Shown here piece after piece: positions 42,930 through 51,306 of a stretch of DNA of 64,000 bases. The notes under the pieces are model-generated. The model made no database searches, was not told the DNA's origin, and saw only the letters and a program-made list of their open reading frames with translations. The DNA lies in assembly GCF_001579805.1 (NCBI RefSeq), contig NZ_CP014546.1, forward strand, positions 3,534,001 through 3,598,000, in the 5' to 3' direction. Made by a program: the position numbers and the translations under genes. The first letter of the stretch is position 1. Every line of letters starts with the position of its first letter. Source of the DNA: Pseudomonas azotoformans (GTDB lineage: Bacteria > Pseudomonadota > Gammaproteobacteria > Pseudomonadales > Pseudomonadaceae).

Positions 42930-43892
42930 GTGAAAGCATTGCAAGGCGTTGACGGTCATGTGGCGTGGTTGGAAGAACCCGTTCCTACGTGCGATGTAGG
43001 GCAAGTTCGCATTCGTGTGGCGGCAGCGGGCCTCAATCGCGCCGATTTATTACAGCGCGCGGGGCTTTATCCACCGCCGCCAGGCGCCAGCCAGGTGCTG
43101 GGCCTGGAGTGTTCCGGGGTGATCAGCGAAGTGGGGGCGGGCTCATCCTGGCAAGTCGGTGACCGTGTCTGCGCGCTGTTGGCCGGGGGTGGCATGGCCG
43201 AGGAAGTGGTGGTGGATGCGCGTCACGTTCTGCCGGTGCCGGAAGGATTGTCGCTGATCGAAGCGGCGGCGTTGCCTGAGGTGTACAGCACCGCGTGGCT
43301 CAACCTGTTCCAACTGGCCGGCCTCAAGCCCGGTGAGAAAGTGCTGCTGCATGCTGGCGCCAGTGGCGTGGGCTCGGCAGCGATCCAGCTGTGCAAGGCG
43401 TTCGGCAGCCCGTGCTGGGTCAGCGTCGGCTCGGCGGAGCGCCTGGCCTATTGCGAGGCGCTCGGCGCCCAGGGCGGCGTGGTACGCACCGATGGCCTCG
43501 AAGGGCTGCGGGATTTCGGGCCGTTTGATGTGATCCTCGACCCGGTGGGTGGCGACTATGCGGCGCTGGATCTCAAGCTGCTCGCCCTGGATGGCCGTTG
43601 GGTGTTGATCGGTTTGATGGGCGGTCGCGAGGCCAAGTTGGACCTGGCGCAGGTGCTGGGCAAGCGTATTCAGCTATTGGGCTCGACTTTGCGCAGCCGC
43701 AGTGATCAGTTCAAGGCCGACCTGTTCAGCGACTTGAGCCAGCATGTTTGGCCGTTGTTTGTTGAAGGGCGCCTTAGCCCGCAACTGGCCAAGACCTTCC
43801 CCATCAAGGATGCCGAGGCGGCGTTTGCCGAGTTGGCGACCAACCGGATTTCCGGGAAGTTGGTGTTAGTGATTGATGAGGCCTTGAACTGA
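42930..43892 (+). CDS. NAD(P)H quinone oxidoreductase (PIG3-type zinc-free MDR)
   Basis: Medium-chain dehydrogenase/reductase of the PIG3 quinone oxidoreductase group, 320 residues, reducing quinones with NADPH. Recognised by the N-terminal GroES-like domain (RVAAAGLNRADLLQRAGLYPPPPG) and the Rossmann domain (HAGASGVGSAAIQLCKAFG at about 138-156). The start is the GTG with GGAGG five bases upstream; the first catalytic zinc Cys/His pattern is absent, as expected for this group. It is divergent from prc. Confidence 0.92.
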   Translation: MKALQGVDGHVAWLEEPVPTCDVGQVRIRVAAAGLNRADLLQRAGLYPPPPGASQVLGLECSGVISEVGAGSSWQVGDRVCALLAGGGMAEEVVVDARHVLPVPEGLSLIEAAALPEVYSTAWLNLFQLAGLKPGEKVLLHAGASGVGSAAIQLCKAFGSPCWVSVGSAERLAYCEALGAQGGVVRTDGLEGLRDFGPFDVILDPVGGDYAALDLKLLALDGRWVLIGLMGGREAKLDLAQVLGKRIQLLGSTLRSRSDQFKADLFSDLSQHVWPLFVEGRLSPQLAKTFPIKDAEAAFAELATNRISGKLVLVIDEALN

Positions 43893-43917
43893 TCTCAATT
43901 TGAAATGCAGTCCAAAT

Positions 43918-44019
43918 GTGGGAGCGGCGGTGCGACGATTCGACTTGCTCGCGAAGGCGGCGTGTCTGTGAAGAATGTTTCATCTGACACACTGCCTTCG
44001 CGAGCAAGCCCGCTCCCAC
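43918..44019. repeat. REPIN with an insertion in one arm
   Basis: Left arm GTGGGAGCGG(CGGTGCGACGATTCGACT)TTGCTCGCGAAGG and right arm GCGAGCAAGCCCGCTCCCAC. The left arm carries about 18 extra bases (GGTGCGACGATTCGACTT) relative to the right. It sits between the quinone oxidoreductase and HAD genes. Confidence 0.88.
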
Positions 44020-44052
44020 ATTTGATCGCATTTCAAATCAGGGAAGTCGGTT

Positions 44053-44706
44053 TCAGACCCAGTGATGGATCGGCCAGCCAGCCTTTTCGGCATGCTCGCG
44101 CAACACGGGATCCGGATTCACCACCTGCGGATGATCCACCTTCAGCAACAACGGCAAGTCATTGCGCGAATCCGAATAGAAATACGCGCCCTCCAGCGAC
44201 TCGCCTTCCTGCTCCAACCATTCCAGCAACCGCGTGATCTTGCCTTCGCGATACGTCAGCACATCCACCGTACGCCCGCTGTATACGCCATGGCTGACTT
44301 CAAGGTTGATCCCCAGCACTTCATCAATCCCGATCCGCGCCGCAATCGGCGTGACCAAGTGCGTGCCCGACGCCGAGATCACCAGGATCCGGTCGCCATT
44401 GGCCCGATGACGGGCGATGGTCTTGGTGGCTTCGCTGTAGATCAGCGGCTCGATCACGTCCTCGACCCAGGGCTCCACCAGATGCTCGATTTCCTCCGGC
44501 GTGCGGCCGATCATCGGCTCCAGGCTGAAGTCCATGAAGTCTTCCATTTTCAGCTTGCCCTGGCTGTAGGCGTCCATCAGTTCGTGGTTCTTGCGCATGA
44601 ACGACTCAGGGTCGACCCAGCCCAGGCGGCCCATCTGCTCGCTCCACAGGGTGGCGCAGTCACCGTGGATGAGGGTGTCGTCCAGATCAAAAATTACCAA
44701 TGCCAT
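44053..44706 (-). CDS. HAD-IB family hydrolase (phosphoserine-phosphatase-like)
   Basis: Haloacid-dehalogenase superfamily phosphatase, 217 residues. The motif I nucleophile DLDDTL is at residues 6-11 and motif II SASG at about 103-106; the Mg site YSDSRNDLPLL is at about 175-185. It is the last gene of the minus-strand ABC transporter unit, 29 bases after the ATPase gene, so probably it dephosphorylates an imported or derived phospho-compound. It could be a housekeeping phosphatase, but the operon position favours the former. Confidence 0.88.
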   Translation of the reverse strand: MALVIFDLDDTLIHGDCATLWSEQMGRLGWVDPESFMRKNHELMDAYSQGKLKMEDFMDFSLEPMIGRTPEEIEHLVEPWVEDVIEPLIYSEATKTIARHRANGDRILVISASGTHLVTPIAARIGIDEVLGINLEVSHGVYSGRTVDVLTYREGKITRLLEWLEQEGESLEGAYFYSDSRNDLPLLLKVDHPQVVNPDPVLREHAEKAGWPIHHWV

Positions 44707-44735
44707 CGGTCACGCTCTCTCAATCAATCGTTGCA

Positions 44736-45725
44736 TCAGGCTACTTCACACAGGGCGCTGGGGTCGATGGAAAGTGCCAGGCGTTGCCCCTCGGGGTACA
44801 GATCGTCAGCCGAACGGTTGAGCACATCCACCACCAACTCCACGCCGCGCGCTTCGATGCGGTAGCGAATCACGTTGCCCAACAGGCTGTGGCTGCGCAC
44901 CAGGACGTCCAGGTCGCCATCGCGGCTCAGTTCGATGGCCTCCGGGCGAATGGCAATGCGGCTGTTGATCGGGCGTTGCAGCAATTGGCTGGCCTTGTCG
45001 GCGTCCAACAGATTGTAGTTGCCGATAAAGCCAGCGGCGAATACGTCGACCGGCGCGGTGTAGAGGGTCTCGGCATCGCCGCTCTGCACGATCTTGCCCT
45101 GGTTCATCAGGAAGATCCGGTCGGACATGGTCAGGGCTTCTTCCTGGTCATGGGTCACGAAGATCGTGGTCAGCCCCAGCTCGCGCTGGATCTGGCGGAT
45201 CTGCTCGCGCAGGTGCTTGCGAATCCGTGCATCCAGCGCCGACAGCGGCTCATCCAGCAACAACAAACGTGGGCGGGTGACCAGGGAGCGGGCGAGGGCC
45301 ACGCGCTGGCACTGGCCGCCGGACATCTGGTGCGGGTAACGGCTGGCGAGGTCCTTGAGCTCTACCAGTTGCAGCACTTCCTGCACGCGCTTGTGACTGT
45401 CGTCGGCGTTGACCTTTTGCATGCGCAGGCCGAACGCGACGTTCTGCTCCACGGTCATGTTGGGAAACAGTGCATAGCTCTGGAACACCATGCCGATGTG
45501 ACGTTTCTGCGGGCTCAATGGGACGATGTCCTGCCCATCCAGCAGGATTTTCCCACTGTCCACCGAGGTCAGGCCGGCAATGCACCGCAGTAGTGTGGAT
45601 TTGCCGCAACCGGACGGGCCGAGCAGGGTGACGAACTCACCCTTGGCGATCTCGCAGTTGATATCACTGAACACCGGGGTGCCGGCGTAGCCTTTTTGCA
45701 GGTGTTGGACGCTGACGAAGCTCAT
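44736..45725 (-). CDS. ABC importer ATP-binding protein (PotA/FbpC type)
   Basis: ATPase subunit, 329 residues, with Walker A GPSGCGKST (about 36-44), the signature MSGGQCQRVALARSL, Walker B LLLLDEPLSALD, and a C-terminal TOBE-like regulatory extension (about 240-329). It follows the inner permease by a four-base overlap, and with it and the outer permease completes an importer for a binding-protein-bound substrate. Confidence 0.93.
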   Translation of the reverse strand: MSFVSVQHLQKGYAGTPVFSDINCEIAKGEFVTLLGPSGCGKSTLLRCIAGLTSVDSGKILLDGQDIVPLSPQKRHIGMVFQSYALFPNMTVEQNVAFGLRMQKVNADDSHKRVQEVLQLVELKDLASRYPHQMSGGQCQRVALARSLVTRPRLLLLDEPLSALDARIRKHLREQIRQIQRELGLTTIFVTHDQEEALTMSDRIFLMNQGKIVQSGDAETLYTAPVDVFAAGFIGNYNLLDADKASQLLQRPINSRIAIRPEAIELSRDGDLDVLVRSHSLLGNVIRYRIEARGVELVVDVLNRSADDLYPEGQRLALSIDPSALCEVA

Positions 45726-46522
45726 TGGCTTTTGTCCTTGTTCAAGATGTTGGCGGCCCAGGTCAGCACCAGCACAAAGAAGAAATAGGAGATCACGACG
45801 GCACTGGTGAAATGGCCGCTGCTGTTGCGCATGTTGTTCAGGTACACCTGCAGGGTCTCGTAGCGGGTGCCCACCAGGATGTTGGCGAACACGAACTCAC
45901 CGAACAGGAACGAGAACGACAGCAGCAACGCCACCATCAAGCCTTTGCGCAGGTTCGGCAGCACCACCAGGATCGCCGCCTGCCAGGTGCTGGCGCCGAG
46001 CAGTTGCGAGGCGTCCATCAAGTCGCGCAGGTTGATGGCTTGCAGGTTGTTGGTGATCGCCCGGTACATGAACGGCAGCGCGACGGTGAAGTAGCAGCCG
46101 ATCAAAATCCACGGCGTGCCGACCATCGCCATCGGCCCGGAGCCATACAGCTGCAGCAAACCCACCGACGACACCACCGGTGGCACCGCGAAGGGCAGCA
46201 GGATCAGGATGTTCATCAGCGCATCGAGCTTGGGGAAGTGGTAATGCACCACGAACAGCAGCGGCAAAATCAGCACCACCGACAGGATTAGCGCGCCGAC
46301 ACACACCAGCAACGACTGCCCGAAGGCCATCAAAAAGCGCGGGTCGCTCCATAGCTGCACGTACCACTTCACCGTGAAGCCGGCGGGCAGGATGGTCGCT
46401 GACCAACTGCTGGCAATGGAATAGACGAAGGTGCCCACCAACGGCAGCACCAGGATTGCAAACAACAGCCACACCACCACTCGATGGTAGAGGGAGGCCG
46501 GGCCGGCTTCAGCGCGAGACAT
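45722..46522 (-). CDS. ABC importer inner-membrane permease (second)
   Basis: Permease of 266 residues with six helices and the EAA-type loop (about 165-185, MDASQLLGASTWQAAILVVLPN), which contacts the ATPase. It overlaps the first permease gene by 14 bases and the ATPase gene by four, forming one translational unit. Confidence 0.93.
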   Translation of the reverse strand: MSRAEAGPASLYHRVVVWLLFAILVLPLVGTFVYSIASSWSATILPAGFTVKWYVQLWSDPRFLMAFGQSLLVCVGALILSVVLILPLLFVVHYHFPKLDALMNILILLPFAVPPVVSSVGLLQLYGSGPMAMVGTPWILIGCYFTVALPFMYRAITNNLQAINLRDLMDASQLLGASTWQAAILVVLPNLRKGLMVALLLSFSFLFGEFVFANILVGTRYETLQVYLNNMRNSSGHFTSAVVISYFFFVLVLTWAANILNKDKSQ

Positions 46523-47345
46523 GGTAGCTCCTCTTGAGCAGCAGTTGATGGACCACGGTGACCACGGTCATCAGCGCCACCAGCACCACGGCCAGGGCGC
46601 TGGCCATGTTCGGGTCGAGGGATACATCACCGGAGACCAGCCCGGCGATACGGATCGGCAGCACGTTGAAGTTACCGGTGGTCAAGGCGTACACCGTGGC
46701 ATAGGCGCCCAAGGCGTTGGCCAGCAGAATCACGAACGTACCGAGCAGGGCCGGGGTGAGCACGGGCAGGCCGATATGCCGCCAGAACTGCCAGCCATTC
46801 GCGCCGAGCAGTGCAGCCGACTCACGCCAGTCTTCGCGCAACGCATCGAAGGCCGGGTAGAGCAGCAACACGCCCAGGGGAATCTGGAAGTAGGTATAGA
46901 GGATGATCAAGCCGGTCTTCGAATACAGGTTGAAGTCCTGAATGATCCCCGCCTGCTTGAGCATGATCGTGATGCTGCCGTTGAAGCCCAGCAGAATGAT
47001 GAACGCGAAGGCCAAGGGCACGCCGGCAAAGTTGCTGGTCATGTTGGCGAAAGCGGTGACGAAGTTACGCAGCGGCGAATCCACTCGACGTAACGAGTAG
47101 CTGCCCAGCGTGGCGATGATGATGCCGAAAATGCTCGAGTAGAAGCTGATCTCCAAACTGAACTGGATGGCTTGCAGGTAGAACTTCGAACTGAAGATAC
47201 GTACGAAGTTTTCCACACCCCAACCGGCTTCTTCGGTTTGCAGGCTGTTGATCAGCACCCAGACCAGCGGGGCGATTTCGAACACGATAAAGAACAGTGC
47301 GAAGGGCACCAGGCACAGCAGCGCCAGCCATTTGCCACGGATCAT
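46509..47345 (-). CDS. ABC importer inner-membrane permease (first)
   Basis: Permease of 278 residues, six helices, EAA-loop at DWRESAALLGANGWQFWRHIGLPVL. I moved the start to the ATG at 47345, which overlaps the stop of the phosphatase-like gene (ATGA); the longest frame would overlap that gene by 69 bases. Confidence 0.93.
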   Translation of the reverse strand: MIRGKWLALLCLVPFALFFIVFEIAPLVWVLINSLQTEEAGWGVENFVRIFSSKFYLQAIQFSLEISFYSSIFGIIIATLGSYSLRRVDSPLRNFVTAFANMTSNFAGVPLAFAFIILLGFNGSITIMLKQAGIIQDFNLYSKTGLIILYTYFQIPLGVLLLYPAFDALREDWRESAALLGANGWQFWRHIGLPVLTPALLGTFVILLANALGAYATVYALTTGNFNVLPIRIAGLVSGDVSLDPNMASALAVVLVALMTVVTVVHQLLLKRSYHVSR

Positions 47346-48148
47346 TTCAACAGCTCCTGGCAGACAGGTTTGTCGTGGGGCACGCCGAGCAACTCGCAGA
47401 CGGTGCCGCACAGGTCGGTCTGTTTCGGCATGGCGTTGGGGTCCAGGCTGAAGGCATTGCCGAGGACAAACAGCGGTACTTCGCGCTCTTCCGGCAACAG
47501 GCCGTTGTGGGAACGGTCGTTGTTCATGCCGTGGTCGGCGGTCACCAGCACTTGGTATCCGGCGTCGAGCCAGGCTTGCAGGTAATCGGCCAGGATAATG
47601 TCGGCCGAGCGTGCGCTGTTGCGGTATTGCGGGGTGTCGAGGCCGTGCTTGTGGCCGGCGTCGTCGATGTTCATCGGGTGCACCACCAGGAAGTTCGGCG
47701 CGTGTTTGAGGCGCAGGCTTTCGGCGTCGGCAAACAGGTGGGAATCCGGGTAGTGGTCATTCCAGTAGAAATGCCCGTGCTGGATCGCCAGTGACGTGTC
47801 GTCGGTATGACGGTCGCGGGCGGCGAGGAAGGGCGTGCGGTTGTACAACTCGCTGACCCAATGGTAAGCCGCCGCTGCCGTGGTCAAGCCGGCGTCGGTG
47901 GCGTAATGGAAAATGCTGCGCTGGTTGGACAGGCGCGAGACGTTGTTGTGCACGATGCCGCTCTGGATCGGAGGCACGCCGGTGAGGATGCATTCATACA
48001 GCGGGCGGGACAGGGCGGGCAGTTCACATTCCAGTTTGTAGAGGGCTGCGCGTCCTGCGCCGACATAGGCCTGCAAGTGCCCCATGGCGTGCCTCGCAAC
48101 CTCGAAGTTCAGGCCGTCGAGCACGACAAGGATGACGTTGTGCTTCAT
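47342..48148 (-). CDS. Alkaline-phosphatase-superfamily (nucleotide pyrophosphatase/phosphodiesterase-like) enzyme
   Basis: A 268-residue metal-dependent hydrolase. The opening ILVVLDGLNFEVA carries the first metal Asp; LSRPLYECILTG holds the likely nucleophile region, HPMNIDDAGHKHG and TADHGMNNDRSH the remaining metal ligands. It lacks a signal peptide, so it should act in the cytoplasm on an imported ester. The family includes phosphonoacetate hydrolase, phosphodiesterases and phosphatases. It lies inside the ABC transporter unit, which supports a role in phosphorus scavenging. Start at the Met 12 codons into the longest frame. Confidence 0.88.
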   Translation of the reverse strand: MKHNVILVVLDGLNFEVARHAMGHLQAYVGAGRAALYKLECELPALSRPLYECILTGVPPIQSGIVHNNVSRLSNQRSIFHYATDAGLTTAAAAYHWVSELYNRTPFLAARDRHTDDTSLAIQHGHFYWNDHYPDSHLFADAESLRLKHAPNFLVVHPMNIDDAGHKHGLDTPQYRNSARSADIILADYLQAWLDAGYQVLVTADHGMNNDRSHNGLLPEEREVPLFVLGNAFSLDPNAMPKQTDLCGTVCELLGVPHDKPVCQELLK

Positions 48149-48211
48149 GGGGGCTGGGGCTCCGCAACAGTAGGTTTGACTCAATTTCTCTGACTTAGCT
48201 GGGTTTAAAAT

Positions 48212-48237
48212 GTGGGAGCAGGCATGCCAGCTCCCAC
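48212..48237. repeat. Solitary REP hairpin
   Basis: GTGGGAGCAGGCATGCCAGCTCCCAC, a single palindrome of the REP family. It lies between the binding-protein gene and the phosphatase gene, within the transcript, so it may modulate downstream expression. Confidence 0.82.
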
Positions 48238-48257
48238 ACTGACCGCATTTCAGACCT

Positions 48258-49334
48258 TTACTTCATCTCTACGATGACCTGCTCGTTCCACAGCTGAGGC
48301 AGCTTTTTGGAAGTCGCTTCCCAAGCATCCGCATCCTTGATCGGCTGCGGGTTGGCCTTGGTGTACTGCTCGCCCGGGATCAGGTTCTTGGCGATATCGG
48401 CCGGCAGTTTCAGGTCGGTTTCAGCGCGGATCGGGCGCGCATTGCCTTTCGCCAGGTTGAGTTGGCCGGCGTCGCTGAAGATGTATTCGCGGGTCAGCTT
48501 GGCGGCGTTCGGGTGCTTGGCGTATTTGTTGATGATGGTGGTGTAGCCGGATTTCACCGAGCCGTCCGATGGGATCAGCACCACGTAGTCATCCGGGTTG
48601 GCCATCTTGGCCTTGTAGCTCAGGCCGTTGAAGTCCCAGACGATGCCCACTTCGACTTCGCCTTTTTCCATGGTGGCGATGGTCGGGTTGGACAGGCCGA
48701 GACGACCTTGCTGGGCAATCTTGGTGAAGAATTGCAGGCCTGGAGCGATGTTCTTCTCGTCGCCTTTGTTGGCGATGGCTGCGGCGAGTACGGCGTTGGA
48801 GGCCTGGGCCGCGGTGCTCACGTCACCAACGGAGACTTTGTATTTGCCGGTCTGCAGGTCAGCCCAACTGGTAGGCACCTCGGATCCGTGCAGCAGCTTT
48901 TTGTTAACGATAAATGCAATGGTGCCGGTATAGGCGAGGGCCCAGTGACCGTCTTTGTCTTTCGCCCAATCCGGCACCTGGGCCCAGGTGGACGGTTTGT
49001 ACGGCTGTGTCACTTCCTGCTTCACAGCAATCGGACCGAACGCTGCGCCCACGTCACCGATGTCGGCGCTGGCGTTGTCTTTCTCAGCCTTGAACTTGGC
49101 GATTTCCTGGGCCGAGCTCATGTCGGTGTCGATGTGCTTGAGGCCATAGGTCTTGGCCAGGTCTTCCCAGGTGCCTTTCCAGTTGGCCCAGTCATCGGGC
49201 ATGCCGACGCTGTTGACGGCGCCTTCTGCCTTTGCGGCAGCTTCCAGGGTTTTTAGATCGGTATCAGCGGCCATGGCGGCGGTGCACATGGCAATGGTCG
49301 AGCCTAACAGTGATGCCAGGAAAAGCTGTTTCAT
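48258..49334 (-). CDS. ABC importer periplasmic substrate-binding protein (AfuA/phosphonate-type)
   Basis: Extracellular solute-binding protein family 1, 358 residues, first gene of the importer unit. A signal peptide (about 1-22, ending AMA-AD) is followed by a two-lobed binding fold. Segments typical of ferric/phosphonate binding proteins include KFKAEKDNASADIGDVGAAFGPIA and KGNARPIRA. The ligand is not identified; the surrounding HAD phosphatase, phosphatase-superfamily enzyme and UTRA regulator favour a phosphorylated organic compound such as 2-aminoethylphosphonate. A candidate operator lies about 60 bases upstream. Confidence 0.9.
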   Translation of the reverse strand: MKQLFLASLLGSTIAMCTAAMAADTDLKTLEAAAKAEGAVNSVGMPDDWANWKGTWEDLAKTYGLKHIDTDMSSAQEIAKFKAEKDNASADIGDVGAAFGPIAVKQEVTQPYKPSTWAQVPDWAKDKDGHWALAYTGTIAFIVNKKLLHGSEVPTSWADLQTGKYKVSVGDVSTAAQASNAVLAAAIANKGDEKNIAPGLQFFTKIAQQGRLGLSNPTIATMEKGEVEVGIVWDFNGLSYKAKMANPDDYVVLIPSDGSVKSGYTTIINKYAKHPNAAKLTREYIFSDAGQLNLAKGNARPIRAETDLKLPADIAKNLIPGEQYTKANPQPIKDADAWEATSKKLPQLWNEQVIVEMK

Positions 49335-49391
49335 CCGAAGCTCCTTTGGGCGTTTTCAACGCTGCGTTTTTATCGACGTTTGCGGTGGTGT

Positions 49392-49403
49392 TGGTCTAGG
49401 TCA
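49392..49403. promoter_or_regulatory. Candidate GntR operator, importer side
   Basis: TGGTCTAGGTCA, matching the palindrome TGGTCTAGACCA at 10 of 12 positions. It is 58 bases upstream of the binding-protein start. Confidence 0.5.
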
Positions 49404-49659
49404 GCAATACCTGAGCCAATCTAGGCTCGATGGATGACAGTTTCATGTCGATGTCGTTTTTAAATCGCTGATGTCGCTTGTCGCAGAGTTAGCGTAGACC
49501 ATGCCCAAGTGCCCGCATTGATTGGACTTGGCCGATGTATTGCAGGGTGTGCTAAGGGCGATGGATACGGACTGTCATCTGTCGGTCATCTGTAATGCCT
49601 AGGCTGGCAAGCTTGAGTGTTGGCCGGTTTACCCAGCGGTTTGTGCACCGGATCGGTGC

Positions 49660-49671
49660 TGGTCTAGTCCA
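49660..49671. promoter_or_regulatory. Candidate GntR operator, gntR side
   Basis: TGGTCTAGTCCA, matching the same palindrome at 11 of 12 positions, 15 bases before the gntR start codon, consistent with autoregulation. Confidence 0.55.
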
Positions 49672-49685
49672 GATAGGTAACGTTG

Positions 49686-50411
49686 ATGCGTGATGAGGCA
49701 ATCAAGGCGGTGACATCCATTGGCCTGGCGCTGCAAGAGCAGATCGACCACGGTTTGTTGCCGCCTGCCAGCAAACTGCCTGCCGAGCGCAAGCTCAGCG
49801 AGTTGTTTGGTACCACCCGGATTACCGTGCGGGAAGCCTTGTTACAACTGGAAGCCCAAGGCCAGATCTATCGCGAGGAGCGGCGCGGCTGGTTTGTCTC
49901 ACCGCCACGGCTGGCGTACAACCTGATGCAACGCAGCCACTTTCACGCCATGGTCAGCGACCAGGGGCGCGTGGCGTCCACCGAAGTGATTTCGGCGCGC
50001 TTGCAGCCGGCGTCGGCGGCGGTGTGTGCGTGGTTGCAGTTGCCGGCGCTGTCCAGTGTGATTCAGATCTGCCGGGGCCGACGGATTGATGGGCGCTTGG
50101 TGCTGTATGTGGAGCACTACCTGAACCCGCAGTATTTTCCGGGGATCCTGGCGTGTGATTTGAATCAGTCGATGACGGAGTTGTACGCGCGCAAGTACGA
50201 CCTGCACTACGGGCGCGTGCGCTTTGAAATCGTGCCGACCTCACTGCCGGTGGAAGCCGCCGCCGCGTTGCGCGTGTCGGTGGGCAGCCCGGGCTTGCGG
50301 ATCGCCCGGGTCAATTATGATCAGCACCAGCGGTTGATCGACTGCGACCTGGAGTTCTGGCGGCATGATGCCATTCATGTGGGTGTGGATGTTATGGGGT
50401 CAGCGCCTTGA
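49686..50411 (+). CDS. GntR-family regulator with UTRA domain
   Basis: A 241-residue repressor: the GntR winged helix (about 5-70, LPPASKLPAERKLSELFGTTRITVREALLQLEAQG) and a UTRA ligand-binding domain (about 90-235). PhnF-type UTRA regulators often control phosphonate genes, which fits the divergent importer. The start is the ATG right after a TTG. Its stop overlaps the convergent fpvF by 20 bases. Confidence 0.9.
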   Translation: MRDEAIKAVTSIGLALQEQIDHGLLPPASKLPAERKLSELFGTTRITVREALLQLEAQGQIYREERRGWFVSPPRLAYNLMQRSHFHAMVSDQGRVASTEVISARLQPASAAVCAWLQLPALSSVIQICRGRRIDGRLVLYVEHYLNPQYFPGILACDLNQSMTELYARKYDLHYGRVRFEIVPTSLPVEAAAALRVSVGSPGLRIARVNYDQHQRLIDCDLEFWRHDAIHVGVDVMGSAP

Positions 50412-51306
50412 TCACCTGATCCACATTGGTTTCCAGCTCTGTCACCGGCTCGGCACCGTCCACATTCAACACCAACAGTTTTGAATCACCGGCCGTGATA
50501 GCCGCCTTCACCGCGTCACTCGGCTGCCGATGATGCAGCACCACTGCCACCTCGTTGTCCTTCAGCTCGGCACTCAGTTTTTGCAACGCCTCAGGCGTCC
50601 ACTCCGCGTCGGGTCGCGCATCGGTGCTGAGCACTTCCAGGTTCAAACTGCTGACCAGGTAGGCGAAGTGATCACTCAGGCTGACCACACTCAGGTTATC
50701 CGCCTTGGCCAGTCGCGCCTCGCTGTCGGCGGTGAGCTTGAGCAGGCGCTGCTTGAGGGTGGCGAGGTTGGCGTCGATCTTCGGTTTGGCAGTGGGCGCC
50801 AGGCGGCTCAGGTCGGCGGCCAGCACATCGGCCATGCGTCCCATGTTGTTGCTCGACTGCCACGGCTGACTGTTCAGCCCATCGGTGACGCCCGGCTGCA
50901 CCGCGATGCCCGGCAGACCGCCGTCCACCGGACGTGCAGCGTCGACTTCAACGATGCGGATGTTGCTGCGCCGCGCCACCGGGTACAGCGGGTCATCGGC
51001 CCACAGCGAGCGCAGGCCGATGGCAGCGTCGGCGTCCAGTGCCAATTTGCTCAGAGCTGGCGCGCCTCGGCCGGTGAAGTAGGACACTTGCCGCGAACCC
51101 GGCAGGTTGGCCGGGGCGGCGCGTTCGAGCTGCACGTCGGTGCCTTTGAGCAGTACTTCAGCCAGGCCATAGGTGATCGGCAGCGAGGCCAGCACTTTGA
51201 CCGGTTTTGTCGCGTGGGCAGCTGGTTTGGCCGCTTCAGCCGCCATCAATGGCGTGGTGAACAAGCAGGCGATGGCCAGGGCCAGGGGAGAAAGAACGGA
51301 GCGCAT
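50392..51306 (-). CDS. fpvF: Periplasmic metal-binding protein FpvF-like
   Basis: ZnuA-like (family 9) binding protein, 304 residues, signal peptide about 1-22 (ending LMAAEAA). In the Pseudomonas pyoverdine iron-release system FpvF and FpvC bind the apo-pyoverdine or released iron in the periplasm. Typical family segments are VVLHHRQPSDAVKAAI and VLNVDGAEPVTELETNVDQVI. It is the last gene of the operon, abutting fpvE. Identification rests on gene order and family. Confidence 0.88.
   Translation of the reverse strand: MRSVLSPLALAIACLFTTPLMAAEAAKPAAHATKPVKVLASLPITYGLAEVLLKGTDVQLERAAPANLPGSRQVSYFTGRGAPALSKLALDADAAIGLRSLWADDPLYPVARRSNIRIVEVDAARPVDGGLPGIAVQPGVTDGLNSQPWQSSNNMGRMADVLAADLSRLAPTAKPKIDANLATLKQRLLKLTADSEARLAKADNLSVVSLSDHFAYLVSSLNLEVLSTDARPDAEWTPEALQKLSAELKDNEVAVVLHHRQPSDAVKAAITAGDSKLLVLNVDGAEPVTELETNVDQVIKALTP

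Larger units (their letters stand above)
49335..49685. other. Divergent regulatory region between importer and gntR
   Basis: No coding frame fits here. It contains two copies of a 12-base near-palindrome (49392 and 49660), one near each of the divergently transcribed genes, and the two promoters should lie between them. Confidence 0.6.
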
